The position numbers and the translations under genes are program-made. The notes under the pieces are model-generated. The model did no database searches. It saw only the letters and a list, made by a program, of their open reading frames with translations, and was not told where the DNA came from. A stretch of 64,000 nucleotides of DNA from the NCBI RefSeq assembly GCF_013386115.1, contig NZ_JACAOR010000005.1, positions 350,543 through 414,542 of the forward strand, written 5' to 3'. Positions 52,170-62,028 of the stretch are shown piece after piece (the first letter of the stretch is position 1; each line of letters begins with the position of its first letter). The stretch comes from Pseudomonas gingeri. GTDB taxonomy: Bacteria > Pseudomonadota > Gammaproteobacteria > Pseudomonadales > Pseudomonadaceae.

Positions 52170-52766
52170 ATGAGCAATGACGGCGTGAATGCAGGCCGAC
52201 GTCGCTTCCTCGTAGCAGCCACGTCCGTGGTAGGGGCTGCAGGAGCGGTGGGGGCTGCGGTCCCGTTCGTGGGGTCATGGTTTCCCAGTGCCAAGGCGAA
52301 AGCCGCAGGCGCACCGGTGAAAGTGAATGTCAGCAAGATCGAGCCAGGACAGCAGATGATTGCTGAATGGCGTGGCCAGCCGGTATTCATCGTTCGCCGC
52401 ACCCCGGAAATCATGGGTAATCTGAAGAAGATCGAAGATCAACTTTCCGATCCCCAGTCCAAGAACTCGACACAACCAACCTACGTTGATCCAGAGACGC
52501 GTTCGATCAAGCCGGAAATCCTCCTGCTGATCGGTATCTGTACGCACCTGGGTTGTTCGCCGACATTCCGTCCGGAAGTGGCACCTGCCGATCTGGGGCC
52601 CAAGTGGGTAGGGGGCTATTTCTGCCCTTGCCACGGCTCCCACTACGATCTGGCGGGGCGCGTCTACAAGTCCCAGCCCGCGCCCTTGAACCTCCCGGTT
52701 CCGCCGCATTCCTATGAGACCGACGAACTTATCGTCATCGGCGTCGACAAGGAGAACGCGCAATGA
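52170..52766 (+). CDS. petA: Ubiquinol-cytochrome c reductase, Rieske iron-sulfur subunit
   Basis: This 198-residue subunit of the cytochrome bc1 complex has a twin-arginine-type N-terminal region (GRRRFLVAATSVVGAAG), which also serves as membrane anchor. The [2Fe-2S] ligand motifs are CTHLGC and CPCHGS. It passes electrons from quinol to cytochrome c1 on the periplasmic side. It overlaps the start of petB by 4 bp (ATGA), so the three pet genes are translated in a coupled way. Confidence 0.97.
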   Translation: MSNDGVNAGRRRFLVAATSVVGAAGAVGAAVPFVGSWFPSAKAKAAGAPVKVNVSKIEPGQQMIAEWRGQPVFIVRRTPEIMGNLKKIEDQLSDPQSKNSTQPTYVDPETRSIKPEILLLIGICTHLGCSPTFRPEVAPADLGPKWVGGYFCPCHGSHYDLAGRVYKSQPAPLNLPVPPHSYETDELIVIGVDKENAQ

Positions 52767-53974
52767 GCAAGTTCATGGATTGGGTGGATGCTCGCTTCCC
52801 CGCGACCAAGATGTGGGAAGACCATCTCAGCAAGTATTACGCGCCGAAAAACTTCAACTTCTTCTACTTCTTCGGCTCCCTGGCCCTGCTCGTCCTGGTC
52901 AACCAGATCGTCACCGGTGTCTGGCTGACCATGAGCTACACCCCTTCGGCGGAAGAGGCGTTCGCCTCCGTCGAATACATCATGCGTGACGTCGAGTACG
53001 GCTCGATCCTGCGCCTGCTGCACTCCACAGGCGCTTCGGCGTTCTTTATCGTGGTCTACCTGCACATGTTCCGTGGCCTGCTCTACGGTTCGTACCAGAA
53101 GCCGCGCGAGCTGGTGTGGCTGTTCGGCATGCTGATCTACCTGGCGCTGATGGCCGAGGCCTTCATGGGCTACCTGCTGCCATGGGGGCAGATGTCCTAC
53201 TGGGGCGCCCAGGTGATCATCTCGCTGTTCGGTGCGATCCCGGTCATCGGCAACGACCTGACCCAGTGGATCCGTGGTGACTACCTGATTTCCGGGATCA
53301 CCCTGAACCGCTTCTTCGCCCTGCACGTGGTGGCCCTGCCGATCGTGATTCTCGGCCTGGTGGTGTTGCACGTACTGGCGCTGCACGAAGTCGGTTCGAA
53401 CAACCCCGACGGCGTCGACATCAAGAAGCACAAGGACGAGAACGGCGTACCGCTGGACGGCATCGCCTTCCATCCGTACTACACCGTGAAGGATATCGTC
53501 GGCGTGGTGGTGTTCCTGTTCATCTTCTGTTCCATCGTGTTCTTCTTCCCGGAAATGGGTGGGTATTTCCTCGAAAAACCGAACTTCGAACAGGCCAACG
53601 CCTTCAAGACGCCGGAGCATATCGCCCCTGTCTGGTACTTCACGCCGTTCTACGCGATCCTGCGGGCGATTCCCGACAAGCTCATGGGCGTGATCGCCAT
53701 GGGGGCCGCGATTGCCGTGCTGTTCGTCCTGCCATGGCTCGATCGCAGTCCGGTCAAGTCCATGCGCTACAAGGGCTGGATGAGCAAGATCTGGCTGGTG
53801 GTGTTCTGTATTTCGTTCGTGATCCTGGGCGTGCTGGGCGTTCTGGCGCCGACCCCCGAGCGTACGTTGCTGTCGCAGGTCTGTACCTTCCTGTACTTCG
53901 CCTACTTCATTCTGATGCCGTTCTATACCCGGCTCGAGAAGACCAAACCGGTTCCGGAAAGGGTGACTGGCTGA
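52763..53974 (+). CDS. petB: Ubiquinol-cytochrome c reductase, cytochrome b subunit
   Basis: This 403-residue, eight-helix membrane protein holds two b hemes (His pairs in HSTGASAFFIVVYLHMFRG and HVVALPIVILGLVVLHVLALH). The quinol-site signature is shown by PEMGGYFLEKPNF, with PxxW-like TPEHIAPVWYF. It forms the Q-cycle core. It overlaps petA upstream and the petC start codon downstream (TGATG). Confidence 0.98.
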   Translation: MSKFMDWVDARFPATKMWEDHLSKYYAPKNFNFFYFFGSLALLVLVNQIVTGVWLTMSYTPSAEEAFASVEYIMRDVEYGSILRLLHSTGASAFFIVVYLHMFRGLLYGSYQKPRELVWLFGMLIYLALMAEAFMGYLLPWGQMSYWGAQVIISLFGAIPVIGNDLTQWIRGDYLISGITLNRFFALHVVALPIVILGLVVLHVLALHEVGSNNPDGVDIKKHKDENGVPLDGIAFHPYYTVKDIVGVVVFLFIFCSIVFFFPEMGGYFLEKPNFEQANAFKTPEHIAPVWYFTPFYAILRAIPDKLMGVIAMGAAIAVLFVLPWLDRSPVKSMRYKGWMSKIWLVVFCISFVILGVLGVLAPTPERTLLSQVCTFLYFAYFILMPFYTRLEKTKPVPERVTG

Positions 53975-54756
53975 TGAAAAAACTATTTGCTGTTTTGTTG
54001 CTTGCGGCGCTGCCAGTACTGTCTTTTGCCGCCGAACATGGTGGTCCGGAACTGGAAAAAGTCGATATCGACGTTTCCGACAAGGCTGCCATGCAGGACG
54101 GTGCGCGGACCTTCGCCAACTATTGCATGGGTTGCCACAGCGCCAAGTTCCAGCGTTATGAGCGTGTTGCCGACGACCTGGGGATTCCCCATGACCTGAT
54201 GCTCAAGAATCTGGTGTTCACCGGCGCCAAGATCGGCGACCACATGAACATCGGCATGCAGCCGGCGGATGCCAAGGCCTGGTTCGGTGCGGCTCCGCCC
54301 GACCTGACCCTGGTGGCACGGGTGCGTGGGACCGACTGGCTGTATGGCTACCTGCGGTCCTTCTACGAAGATCCTGCGCGTCCATGGGGTGTGAACAACA
54401 AGGTCTTCCCGAATGTCGGCATGCCGAACGTGCTGGTGGGCCTGCAAGGTCGTCAGGTCGTCGGTTGCAAGCAGGTCCAGATCGTCGAGGACGGCAAGAA
54501 GCAGTATGATCCGCTGACCGGTACGCCATTGACCCATGAGGCGTGCGATCAGCTGACCATCGTGCCGAAAAGCGGCAGCCTGACCGAAGAGCAGTTCGAT
54601 GAGAAGGTCAAGAACCTGGTGACCTTCCTGGCCTACTCGGCCAACCCGGTGAAGCTGGAGCATCAGCGCATCGGTACCTACGTCTTGCTGTACCTGGCCT
54701 TCTTCTTCGTGTTCGCTTATCTGCTCAAGCGCGAATACTGGAAGGATGTGCACTGA
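53974..54756 (+). CDS. petC: Ubiquinol-cytochrome c reductase, cytochrome c1
   Basis: This 260-residue exported protein has signal peptide MKKLFAVLLLAALPVLSFA. A single c-type heme site CMGCH follows with an axial Met downstream (NIGMQPADAKAW), and a C-terminal anchor helix (YVLLYLAFFFVFAYLLKREYW) ends it. It takes electrons from the Rieske protein and passes them to soluble cytochrome c. The ATG overlaps the petB stop. A long hairpin follows before sspA. Confidence 0.97.
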   Translation: MKKLFAVLLLAALPVLSFAAEHGGPELEKVDIDVSDKAAMQDGARTFANYCMGCHSAKFQRYERVADDLGIPHDLMLKNLVFTGAKIGDHMNIGMQPADAKAWFGAAPPDLTLVARVRGTDWLYGYLRSFYEDPARPWGVNNKVFPNVGMPNVLVGLQGRQVVGCKQVQIVEDGKKQYDPLTGTPLTHEACDQLTIVPKSGSLTEEQFDEKVKNLVTFLAYSANPVKLEHQRIGTYVLLYLAFFFVFAYLLKREYWKDVH

Positions 54757-54780
54757 TAACGTTGTAATATAGCTGTCAAT

Positions 54781-54903
54781 CGTGCGCGCCCAAGGGTGCC
54801 TCTGAAGATGTAGCAAGTGGGACAGGCAGGATGAAGCCGGCAACGGTGTCATCCACCGCCGGTCCTGCCGCTACGGGAGGCTTCCCTTGGGCGCGCGCGT
54901 TTT
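54781..54903 (+). terminator. Large structured element/terminator between petC and sspA
   Basis: A 16-bp stem (54781-54796 with 54884-54899, one G-U pair) is followed by TTTT. Inside it are further pairings: GCCTC/GAGGC, GGCAGGA/TCCTGCC and CCGGC/GCCGG. The whole 119-nt unit looks like a structured RNA closed by a terminator stem. sspA starts only 38 bp later. Confidence 0.7.
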
Positions 54904-54940
54904 CCGTTTCCGATAATTTCAACAAGCGAGGAGGACCGCC

Positions 54941-55558
54941 ATGGGCGTGACCAACCGGTTGGCCTGTTACTCCGACCCCGCCGACCACTATTCCCATCGA
55001 GTGCGCATTGTGCTGGCGGAGAAGGGTGTCAGCGCCGAGATCATCAGTGTCGAGGCGGGTCGTCAGCCGCCGAAGCTGATCGAAGTGAACCCTTACGGCA
55101 GCCTGCCAACCCTGGTCGATCGTGACCTGGCGTTGTGGGAGTCGACGGTGGTGATGGAATATCTGGATGAGCGCTACCCGCATCCACCGCTGCTGCCGGT
55201 TTATCCTGTGGCGCGGGCCAACAGCCGGCTGCTGATGCACCGCATCCAGCGCGACTGGTGCGGGCTGGTGGACCTGATCCTGGATTCGCGGACCAAGGAG
55301 CCGGCACGCGTGCAGGCTCGCAAGGAATTGCGCGAGAGCCTCACCGGGGTTTCTCCGCTGTTCGCCGACAAGCCATTCTTCCTCAGTGAGGAGCAAAGTC
55401 TGGTGGATTGCTGTCTATTACCGATACTCTGGCGTCTACCGATTCTGGGTATTGAATTGCCGCGGCCGGCCAAGCCGTTGCTCGATTATATGGAGCGCCA
55501 GTTTGCGCGTGAGGCTTTCCAGGCAAGTCTGTCTGGTGTCGAACGCGATATGCGCTAA
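54941..55558 (+). CDS. sspA: Stringent starvation protein A
   Basis: This 205-residue protein has a glutathione-S-transferase fold but acts as an RNA-polymerase-associated factor in starvation and virulence regulation. Typical parts are [21 protein letters not shown] and [33 protein letters not shown]. The ribosome binding site is GAGGAGG. The companion sspB follows after 11 bp. The leader contains the large hairpin after petC, leaving little room for a separate promoter. Confidence 0.96.
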   Translation: MGVTNRLACYSDPADHYSHRVRIVLAEKGVSAEIISVEAGRQPPKLIEVNPYGSLPTLVDRDLALWESTVVMEYLDERYPHPPLLPVYPVARANSRLLMHRIQRDWCGLVDLILDSRTKEPARVQARKELRESLTGVSPLFADKPFFLSEEQSLVDCCLLPILWRLPILGIELPRPAKPLLDYMERQFAREAFQASLSGVERDMR

Positions 55559-55569
55559 GGAGCCGTTTG

Positions 55570-55983
55570 ATGAACTCCAGTCGTCCTTATTTGGTTCGTG
55601 CGTTGTACGAATGGATAGTGGATAACGATTGCACCCCGCACATACTGGTCAATTCCGAGTACCCCTCGGTCCAGGTGCCGCAGGGTTTCGCCAGTGACGG
55701 GCAGATCGTGTTGAATGTTTCGCCGAGTGCCGTGCGCCACTTGCACATGGATAACGAAGCGGTCAGTTTCGAAGGGCGTTTCGGCGGTGTGCCGCATACG
55801 CTGTACGTGCCCATCGGGGCCATCCTGGGGATCTATGCCCGGGAGAATGGCCAGGGCATGGTGTTCGATCTCGAGTCGCCCCTGGAGGACGATGAAGAAG
55901 TCGAGCCGGATGATGACGGTCCGCCGTCGGGGTCGGAGCCACCGCGTCCCAGCGGCCGGCCGAGCCTGAAGGTAGTGAAGTAA
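55570..55983 (+). CDS. sspB: ClpXP protease specificity-enhancing factor SspB
   Basis: This 137-residue protein has the substrate-binding domain (YLVRALYEWIVDNDCTPHILVN) that delivers ssrA-tagged and other proteins to ClpXP. An acidic proline-rich linker and C-terminal tail RPSLKVVK then contact ClpX. ATG 55570 is set by AAGGAG seven bases upstream. It shares a transcript with sspA and ends at a clear terminator. Confidence 0.96.
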   Translation: MNSSRPYLVRALYEWIVDNDCTPHILVNSEYPSVQVPQGFASDGQIVLNVSPSAVRHLHMDNEAVSFEGRFGGVPHTLYVPIGAILGIYARENGQGMVFDLESPLEDDEEVEPDDDGPPSGSEPPRPSGRPSLKVVK

Positions 55984-55984
55984 T

Positions 55985-56016
55985 AAAAAAGGCGCCTCAT
56001 CCGAGGCGCCTTTTTT
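55985..56016 (+). terminator. Terminator of sspAB
   Basis: GGCGCCTC and GAGGCGCC (55991-56010) form an 8-bp stem with flanking A-run and T-run, just after the sspB stop. Confidence 0.95.
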
Positions 56017-56043
56017 ACATCGTATTTCCGACCTGTCGCGATC

Positions 56044-56094
56044 CCCGTAGGAGCTGGCTTGCCAGCGATGAGGCCGGCAAGCCGGCTCCCATAG
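56044..56094. repeat. Inverted REP pair
   Basis: CCCGTAGGAGCTGGCTTGCC and the inverted GCCGGCAAGCCGGCTCCCAT lie almost back to back between the convergent sspB and BON lipoprotein genes. Confidence 0.8.
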
Positions 56095-56106
56095 TGATGA
56101 GCCGGA

Positions 56107-57275
<1,169 letters not shown>

Positions 57276-57303
57276 CTAATTGTGACCTTAAGTAGGGCGG
57301 CTG

Positions 57304-57380
57304 CCAGGCAGCTTGAAAACTACTGCAGGCTGGGCGCCTTTAGCGTTACGCGCGCAATGCTGCGTTTTCAAGCTGCCTGG
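57304..57380. repeat. 17-bp perfect inverted repeat between gmhA and yraN
   Basis: CCAGGCAGCTTGAAAAC (57304-57320) and its perfect reverse complement (57364-57380) are separated by 43 nt. The sequence is not of the REP type seen elsewhere in the window. It could be a structured leader, a small RNA, or a miniature mobile element. No gene fits in the 214-bp gap. Confidence 0.8.
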
Positions 57381-57489
57381 GCGGGCGCTGTCCGGGGTTT
57401 CCCGGAGGCTGCCCGGCACAAGAATGTGCAGCCCGCAAAGCAAAGAGCAAAATCGGTGAATGAAAAGTAACCGGCTCGACAACCAGGGG

Positions 57490-57861
57490 TCAGTTGTCGA
57501 AGGCATTCCGTAGCCAGTTCAGCTGGGGTGCTGCTTCCAGGTCGCCCTCTATGGCGATCACATCGAAACGGCAGGGGCGACTGGCCCAGCGTGACTCGCG
57601 TTGCAGGAAATACTGCGCCGCGAATATTAACTTCTTGCGCTTGCGGGCATCGATGCTGCCCGCGGCGCCACCCCACTGGGTGTTTTTTCTATAACGAACT
57701 TCGACGAATACTACTGTATCGCCGTCGAGCATGACCAGATCAAGCTCGCCGCGTTTACATAACCAGTTCTGCGCCAGCAGGCGCAGCCCTTGTTGTTCGA
57801 GATGCCGGAGCGCGAGGCTCTCGGCATCCTTGCCGCTTTTCAGGTGCAGGCCATCGGGCAT
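57490..57861 (-). CDS. yraN: YraN-family (UPF0102) nuclease-like protein
   Basis: This 123-residue protein has the restriction-endonuclease-like fold of UPF0102. GKDAESLALRHLEQQG is followed by the catalytic-like GELDLVMLDGDTVVFVEVRYR (a D...E-x-K style set, with Arg in place of Lys: EVR). Function is unclear; related proteins are linked to DNA uptake or repair. The ATG overlaps the lpoA stop codon (ATGA), so it is translationally coupled. Confidence 0.93.
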   Translation of the reverse strand: MPDGLHLKSGKDAESLALRHLEQQGLRLLAQNWLCKRGELDLVMLDGDTVVFVEVRYRKNTQWGGAAGSIDARKRKKLIFAAQYFLQRESRWASRPCRFDVIAIEGDLEAAPQLNWLRNAFDN

Positions 57862-59672
57862 CAGCGCGGTGTGTCCGGCAGGCGCTGGACCTGGCCGCTG
57901 ACGAACTGGGCCCAGGGCAGCTGGCGTTCGACCCGTTGTCCCTGATCCATGCTCAGGCTGCCGGAGAGGCCTTCGATGCGGCTGTCCGGCAGGGCCTTGA
58001 GCTGACCCAGGCGCGGGGCCAGTCTGTAGGCGTCGACGCCCATGGCATACAGGCGTCCCAGGCTGCCGCCGGCTTGTGGCCATTGGGCGGTGACCTGTTT
58101 GCGCAGTGGGTCGTTGGCATCCAGCAGCCATGGGGTTTCGCAGAAGCGAATGCCGTTCATGTCGTTGTACTGGTTGATGTCGCCCGTGGCGCTGAACAGG
58201 TGCGAGGTGGCGTACACGGGCACGTCACCTGCGTACTGGAAGTTCAGGGTCGGCTTGATCTGCTGGGCCTGTTGCGGTGTCGCGGCGAGGAAAATGAACT
58301 CGATGTCCTGGCGGCGCGAAGGTTGGGCGGCGACCTGGCCGCCCACGGTGCTTTGCAGGCTCTTGGCGCGACCTTCGCTCTGACGCAACTGGAACAGGTC
58401 GGCAATCTGCTGGGCCAGGGCAACCGGCTGATCGACGTGTTCGACACCGACCACGGTGCCGCCGTTGGCTTCCCAGTCCTGGCGGAAGGCTTTCAGTACG
58501 CGATCGCCCCATTCGCCTTTCGGCACCATGGCCGCGGCGCGGTGCAGGCCGTCGGCACGGGCCCGACGCGACACTTCACGGGCTTCGTCTTCGGCAGCCA
58601 GGCCGAACTGGAACAGTTGCGGCGGGTTTTGCGTGCTTTCGCTGTAGTTCAGCGCCAGGGTGGTGATCGGCAGTTGCGGGCGAGCGCTGAGTTGCTTGAC
58701 CAGGGGTTTTTCCAGCGGGCCGATCACCAGTTGCACGCCGGCGGCCTGGGCCTTGCGATAGAAATCATCCAGGGAGCCCAGGCGCGAGCTGTCATAGAAC
58801 TCGATGACCGGTGGTTTTTGTCCGGCCTGCTGGGCCTGGTAATGAGCGGCCATGAAGCCTTCACGCAGCGCCTTGCCGACGGAAGCCAGCGGGCCGTCGT
58901 TCGGCAGCAGCAGGGCGATCTTGTTCAGTGGCTGGCTGGCCAGTTCCTTGAGCTTGACCAGCGGTTGCGGCAATTGCAGGGCCGCCGGGTGCTTGGGGTT
59001 CTGCGCGCGCCAGGTGTCGATGGCGGCCTGCTGCTGTTCCAGGGTGCCGGAAGTCTTGACCGCCAGAGCCAGGCCGAGCCAGCCGCTGAGGTCGTCGCTG
59101 CCGGTTGGTTGCAGTTGATCGGTCGGCAGTGCCGCGATCAATGCCCAGATCGCCTCGTGGTTGGCCCGGGCGGCGTCGCCGCTGAGCAGTGGCGCGATGA
59201 AGATACGCTCGCGAGCCGCGGCCAGGGTCTGGCCATCCGCTTCGAGGGCACGGGCACGGACGGTCTGGGTGCGGATCTGCTGGTCCACCGGCAGTTCGCC
59301 AAGGCGTTCCAGGCTTGGATGGTTCAATGCCGCCAGCGCTGCCTTGGGCTGGTTGCGGGTCATCGCCAGTTCGGCGGCCAGGGTGCTGGCAAACACCTGC
59401 TGGGCCGGCTTGAGCTGGTCCAGCGGTACCTGGGCGAGGATCTGCGACGCACGACCGGTGTCTTTCTGGCGGTAGGCCAGATCAGCGGCGGTCAGTCGCA
59501 GCAACGCGGCCTTGTCCGGCGTTTTGCTGGTGGAGGCCTGTTCGAGCAGTTGCTCGATGGTGGCATCCGGGGTCCGTGGAAGTTCGCCAAGGCTGGAGGA
59601 GGGCGAGCTGGCGCATGCCGCCAACAAGGCAGCAAGGCAGAGGGCAGAGAACAGCCGCAGGCAAGCGATCAT
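57861..59672 (-). CDS. lpoA: Penicillin-binding protein activator LpoA
   Basis: This 603-residue outer-membrane lipoprotein (lipobox LLAAC) has an N-terminal TPR-like helical domain (about 30-250). A C-terminal periplasmic-binding-protein fold (about 255-600, starting KIALLLPNDGPLASVGKALREGFMAA) follows. In E. coli LpoA spans the periplasm and activates PBP1a. It is the first gene of the lpoA-yraN unit and is divergent from rsmI. Confidence 0.95.
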   Translation of the reverse strand: MIACLRLFSALCLAALLAACASSPSSSLGELPRTPDATIEQLLEQASTSKTPDKAALLRLTAADLAYRQKDTGRASQILAQVPLDQLKPAQQVFASTLAAELAMTRNQPKAALAALNHPSLERLGELPVDQQIRTQTVRARALEADGQTLAAARERIFIAPLLSGDAARANHEAIWALIAALPTDQLQPTGSDDLSGWLGLALAVKTSGTLEQQQAAIDTWRAQNPKHPAALQLPQPLVKLKELASQPLNKIALLLPNDGPLASVGKALREGFMAAHYQAQQAGQKPPVIEFYDSSRLGSLDDFYRKAQAAGVQLVIGPLEKPLVKQLSARPQLPITTLALNYSESTQNPPQLFQFGLAAEDEAREVSRRARADGLHRAAAMVPKGEWGDRVLKAFRQDWEANGGTVVGVEHVDQPVALAQQIADLFQLRQSEGRAKSLQSTVGGQVAAQPSRRQDIEFIFLAATPQQAQQIKPTLNFQYAGDVPVYATSHLFSATGDINQYNDMNGIRFCETPWLLDANDPLRKQVTAQWPQAGGSLGRLYAMGVDAYRLAPRLGQLKALPDSRIEGLSGSLSMDQGQRVERQLPWAQFVSGQVQRLPDTPR

Positions 59673-59891
59673 GTAAGTGTTCCTGATACTCGATCAAATT
59701 AGCGTGGAATTGTACCCAAGCACTGGCCGGGGCGCGATGTTGCTGGCGTGAAACCATCAAATTAGGTCGTACAAAGCATGTCCGTGACGGCAAATTCCCC
59801 GGTCGGACCAGCCGGGCTTGCGGTTGTGGAGCGTATCGGCAGGGCCTCTACGCGCTACAATGGGTTTTTCGTTCTTCTTGAGGTGTGCGCT

Positions 59892-60764
59892 TTGACTGCT
59901 CCAGGTGCTTTGAATTCCGCGATGGGCTCGCTTTATGTGGTGGCGACACCCATCGGTAACCTGGATGACATCAGTGCGCGTGCCATGAAAGTACTGCGCG
60001 ATGTGTCGCTGATCGCGGCGGAAGACACCCGGCACTCGTTGCGACTCTTGCAGCACTTCGGTATCGCCACGCCGCTGGCGGCCTGTCACGAGCACAACGA
60101 ACGTGATGAGGGTAGCCGTTTTATCGCCAAGCTGTTGGCGGGCGAGGACGTTGCGCTGATCTCCGACGCCGGCACGCCGCTGATTTCCGATCCGGGTTAT
60201 CACCTGGTGCGCCAGGCCCGGGCCGCGGGGATCAAGGTGGTGCCGGTGCCCGGTGCCTGTGCGCTTATTGCGGCGCTGTCGGCGGCCGGGTTGCCGTCCG
60301 ATCGCTTTATCTTCGAAGGCTTCCTGCCAGCCAAGGCGGTCGGACGTCGCTCGCGCCTGGAACTGTTGAAGGAAGAGCCACGGACCCTGATCTTCTACGA
60401 GGCGCCGCACCGGATCCTCGAATGCCTGCAGGACATGGAGCTGGTGTTCGGCCCGGAACGCCCGGCGTTGCTGGGGCGCGAGCTGACCAAGACCTTCGAG
60501 ACGCTCAAGGGCTTGCCGTTGGGCGAGTTGCGCGGCTTTGTCGAGGCCGACAGCAATCAGCAACGGGGCGAGTGCGTGGTCCTGGTTGCCGGTTGGACTG
60601 CGCCGGAAACCGACGATGCGGTCGGTGCCGAAGCCATGCGTATCCTCGATCTGCTGCTCAAGGAAATGCCACTCAAGCGTGCCGCGGCCCTGGCGGCGGA
60701 AATCACCGGTGTGCGCAAGAATGTGCTGTATCAGGTCGCGCTCGAGAAACAGAAAAACGACTGA
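59892..60764 (+). CDS. rsmI: 16S rRNA (cytidine-1402-2'-O)-methyltransferase
   Basis: This 290-residue tetrapyrrole-methylase-fold enzyme methylates the ribose of C1402 in the 30S decoding centre. Conserved motifs are GSLYVVATPIGNLDDIS, EDTRHSLRLL, ISDAGTPLISDPGY and PGACALIAALSAAGLPSDRF. I use TTG 59892 because GAGGTG lies six bases upstream. ATG 59922 (MGSLYVV) is the other choice. It is divergent from lpoA and followed by rnpB. Confidence 0.94.
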   Translation: MTAPGALNSAMGSLYVVATPIGNLDDISARAMKVLRDVSLIAAEDTRHSLRLLQHFGIATPLAACHEHNERDEGSRFIAKLLAGEDVALISDAGTPLISDPGYHLVRQARAAGIKVVPVPGACALIAALSAAGLPSDRFIFEGFLPAKAVGRRSRLELLKEEPRTLIFYEAPHRILECLQDMELVFGPERPALLGRELTKTFETLKGLPLGELRGFVEADSNQQRGECVVLVAGWTAPETDDAVGAEAMRILDLLLKEMPLKRAAALAAEITGVRKNVLYQVALEKQKND

Positions 60765-60870
60765 CTTATTTGGAGGTGGGATTGATCCATGGTTGGTGTC
60801 GGGTTTTTCCTGGGTAAAGTGACCGGAATCCCTGTGGCCGGGCTTATCGGGACAGTGGCGGCTTTAAAGC

Positions 60871-60899
60871 TTGTCCTTCGTGTCATGTGCCGGTAACCT
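60871..60899 (+). promoter_or_regulatory. rnpB promoter
   Basis: TTGTCC (60871-60876) and TAACCT (60894-60899) have an ideal 17-bp spacer and place the start of transcription at about the first base of the RNase P RNA. Confidence 0.65.
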
Positions 60900-60906
60900 T
60901 CGCGGC

Positions 60907-61262
60907 GGAGAGTCGATTGGACAGTCGCTGCCCTCTATGAAAATTAGAGGGGGGAGGAAAGTCCGGGCTCCATAGGGCGGAGTGCCAGGTAATGCCTGGG
61001 AGGCGCGAGCCTACGGAAAGTGCCACAGAAAATAACCGCCTAAGCATTTCGGTGCCGGTAAGGGTGAAAAGGTGCGGTAAGAGCGCACCGCACGTCTGGC
61101 AACAGTTCGTGGCTAGGTAAACCCCACTCGGAGCAAGACCAAATAGGGTTCCTAGGCGTGGCCCGCGCTGGAACCGGGTAGGTTGCTAAAGATGTCCAGT
61201 GATGGCCATCGTAGAGGAATGACTGTCCTCGACAGAACCCGGCTTACAGATCGACTCTCCAC
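60907..61262 (+). ncRNA. rnpB: RNase P RNA (class A)
   Basis: This is the catalytic RNA that cleaves the 5' leader of pre-tRNAs with RnpA protein. It has the conserved core GAGGAAAGTCCGGGCTCC near the 5' end, GGTAAGGGTGAAAAGGTGCG and AGAGCGCACCGCA in the middle, GGTAAACCCCACTCGGAGCA after that, and AGAACCCGGCTTACAGATCG near the 3' end. The ends pair as GAGTCGAT/ATCGACTC (P1). Its length of about 355 nt is usual. Limits are good to a few bases. Confidence 0.97.
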
Positions 61263-61468
61263 CTCTTTCCCTCCCTGCTCGCAATCGCTGGCAGAAGCGC
61301 ATTTGTAATACCGAAAAAATCTTACTCTTAACAAATCACTTTAACTTCAGACCTCAAATTTTTGAGCTGCATGAAGTTTGTCTGGCAAAACCCTCTCCGA
61401 ATTGTCCCAAAGTCTCCTTTTATGCTCCTAAATCTCCGTTCTGTAAGGCTTTTCCTTAGGACCGCGCC

Positions 61469-61498
61469 TTGACGGTGTGGTGGGCGCATTCCTATAGT
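61469..61498 (+). promoter_or_regulatory. Promoter of the mraZ division and cell-wall cluster
   Basis: TTGACG (61469-61474) and TATAGT (61493-61498) with an 18-bp spacer form a good sigma-70 promoter. The transcription start would lie at about 61505, right at the MraZ boxes. Confidence 0.75.
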
Positions 61499-61503
61499 GT
61501 GCA

Positions 61504-61531
61504 CAAGTGGCGGAAAGTGGCATGAAGTGGG
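61504..61531 (+). promoter_or_regulatory. MraZ operator (three direct repeats)
   Basis: GTGG occurs at 61507, 61517 and 61527, as AAGTGGC, AAGTGGC and AAGTGGG with an exact 10-bp period. This is the known arrangement of MraZ boxes, which MraZ binds to repress its own cluster. They lie just downstream of the predicted transcription start. Confidence 0.88.
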
Positions 61532-61572
61532 TTTTTTGAACGTAAAACGCTAATATTTGGAGAAACGCATCT

Positions 61573-62028
61573 GTGTTTCGCGGAGCTAACGCTATCAGTC
61601 TCGATGCAAAGGGCCGTCTCGCCATGCCGAGCCGGTACCGTGACGAGCTCGATTCGCGTAGTTCCGGACAATTGATCGTCACCATTGATGCGGTGGATCC
61701 CTGCTTGTGTGTGTACCCGCTCGATGAGTGGGAACTGATTGAAACCAAGTTGCGTGCGTTGCCGTCGCTGCGGGAAGAGAACCGCCGTCTGCAACGTCTG
61801 CTGATTGGTAATGCCGTCGATCTCGAACTCGACGGCAGCGGCCGTTTCCTGGTGCCGCCGCGCCTGCGCGAGTACGCGAAGCTGGACAAGCGCGCGATGC
61901 TGGTGGGCCAACTGAACAAGTTTCAACTGTGGGACGAGGACGCCTGGAATGCTGTATCTGCAGCTGACCTGGCGGCCATTCAACAACCGGGCGCGATGCC
62001 TGATGAACTGCGTGATCTGATCCTGTGA
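61573..62028 (+). CDS. mraZ: Transcriptional regulator MraZ
   Basis: This 151-residue protein is built of two SpoVT/AbrB-like DNA-binding repeats ([25 protein letters not shown] and [21 protein letters not shown]). It is the first gene of the division and cell-wall cluster and represses it through the upstream GTGG repeats. The start is GTG with GGAG about 11 bases upstream. The rsmH start codon overlaps its stop (GTGA). Confidence 0.97.
   Translation: MFRGANAISLDAKGRLAMPSRYRDELDSRSSGQLIVTIDAVDPCLCVYPLDEWELIETKLRALPSLREENRRLQRLLIGNAVDLELDGSGRFLVPPRLREYAKLDKRAMLVGQLNKFQLWDEDAWNAVSAADLAAIQQPGAMPDELRDLIL

Noticed and set aside
52763..53976. Frame changes at petA/petB/petC junctions as frameshifts
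   Set aside because: They are ordinary ATGA and TGATG start-stop overlaps of coupled genes, each with complete products.
57936..59702. A 588-codon open frame antisense to lpoA
   Set aside because: Same codon-shadow effect; low-complexity product, no ribosome binding site, and LpoA on the other strand is unmistakable.
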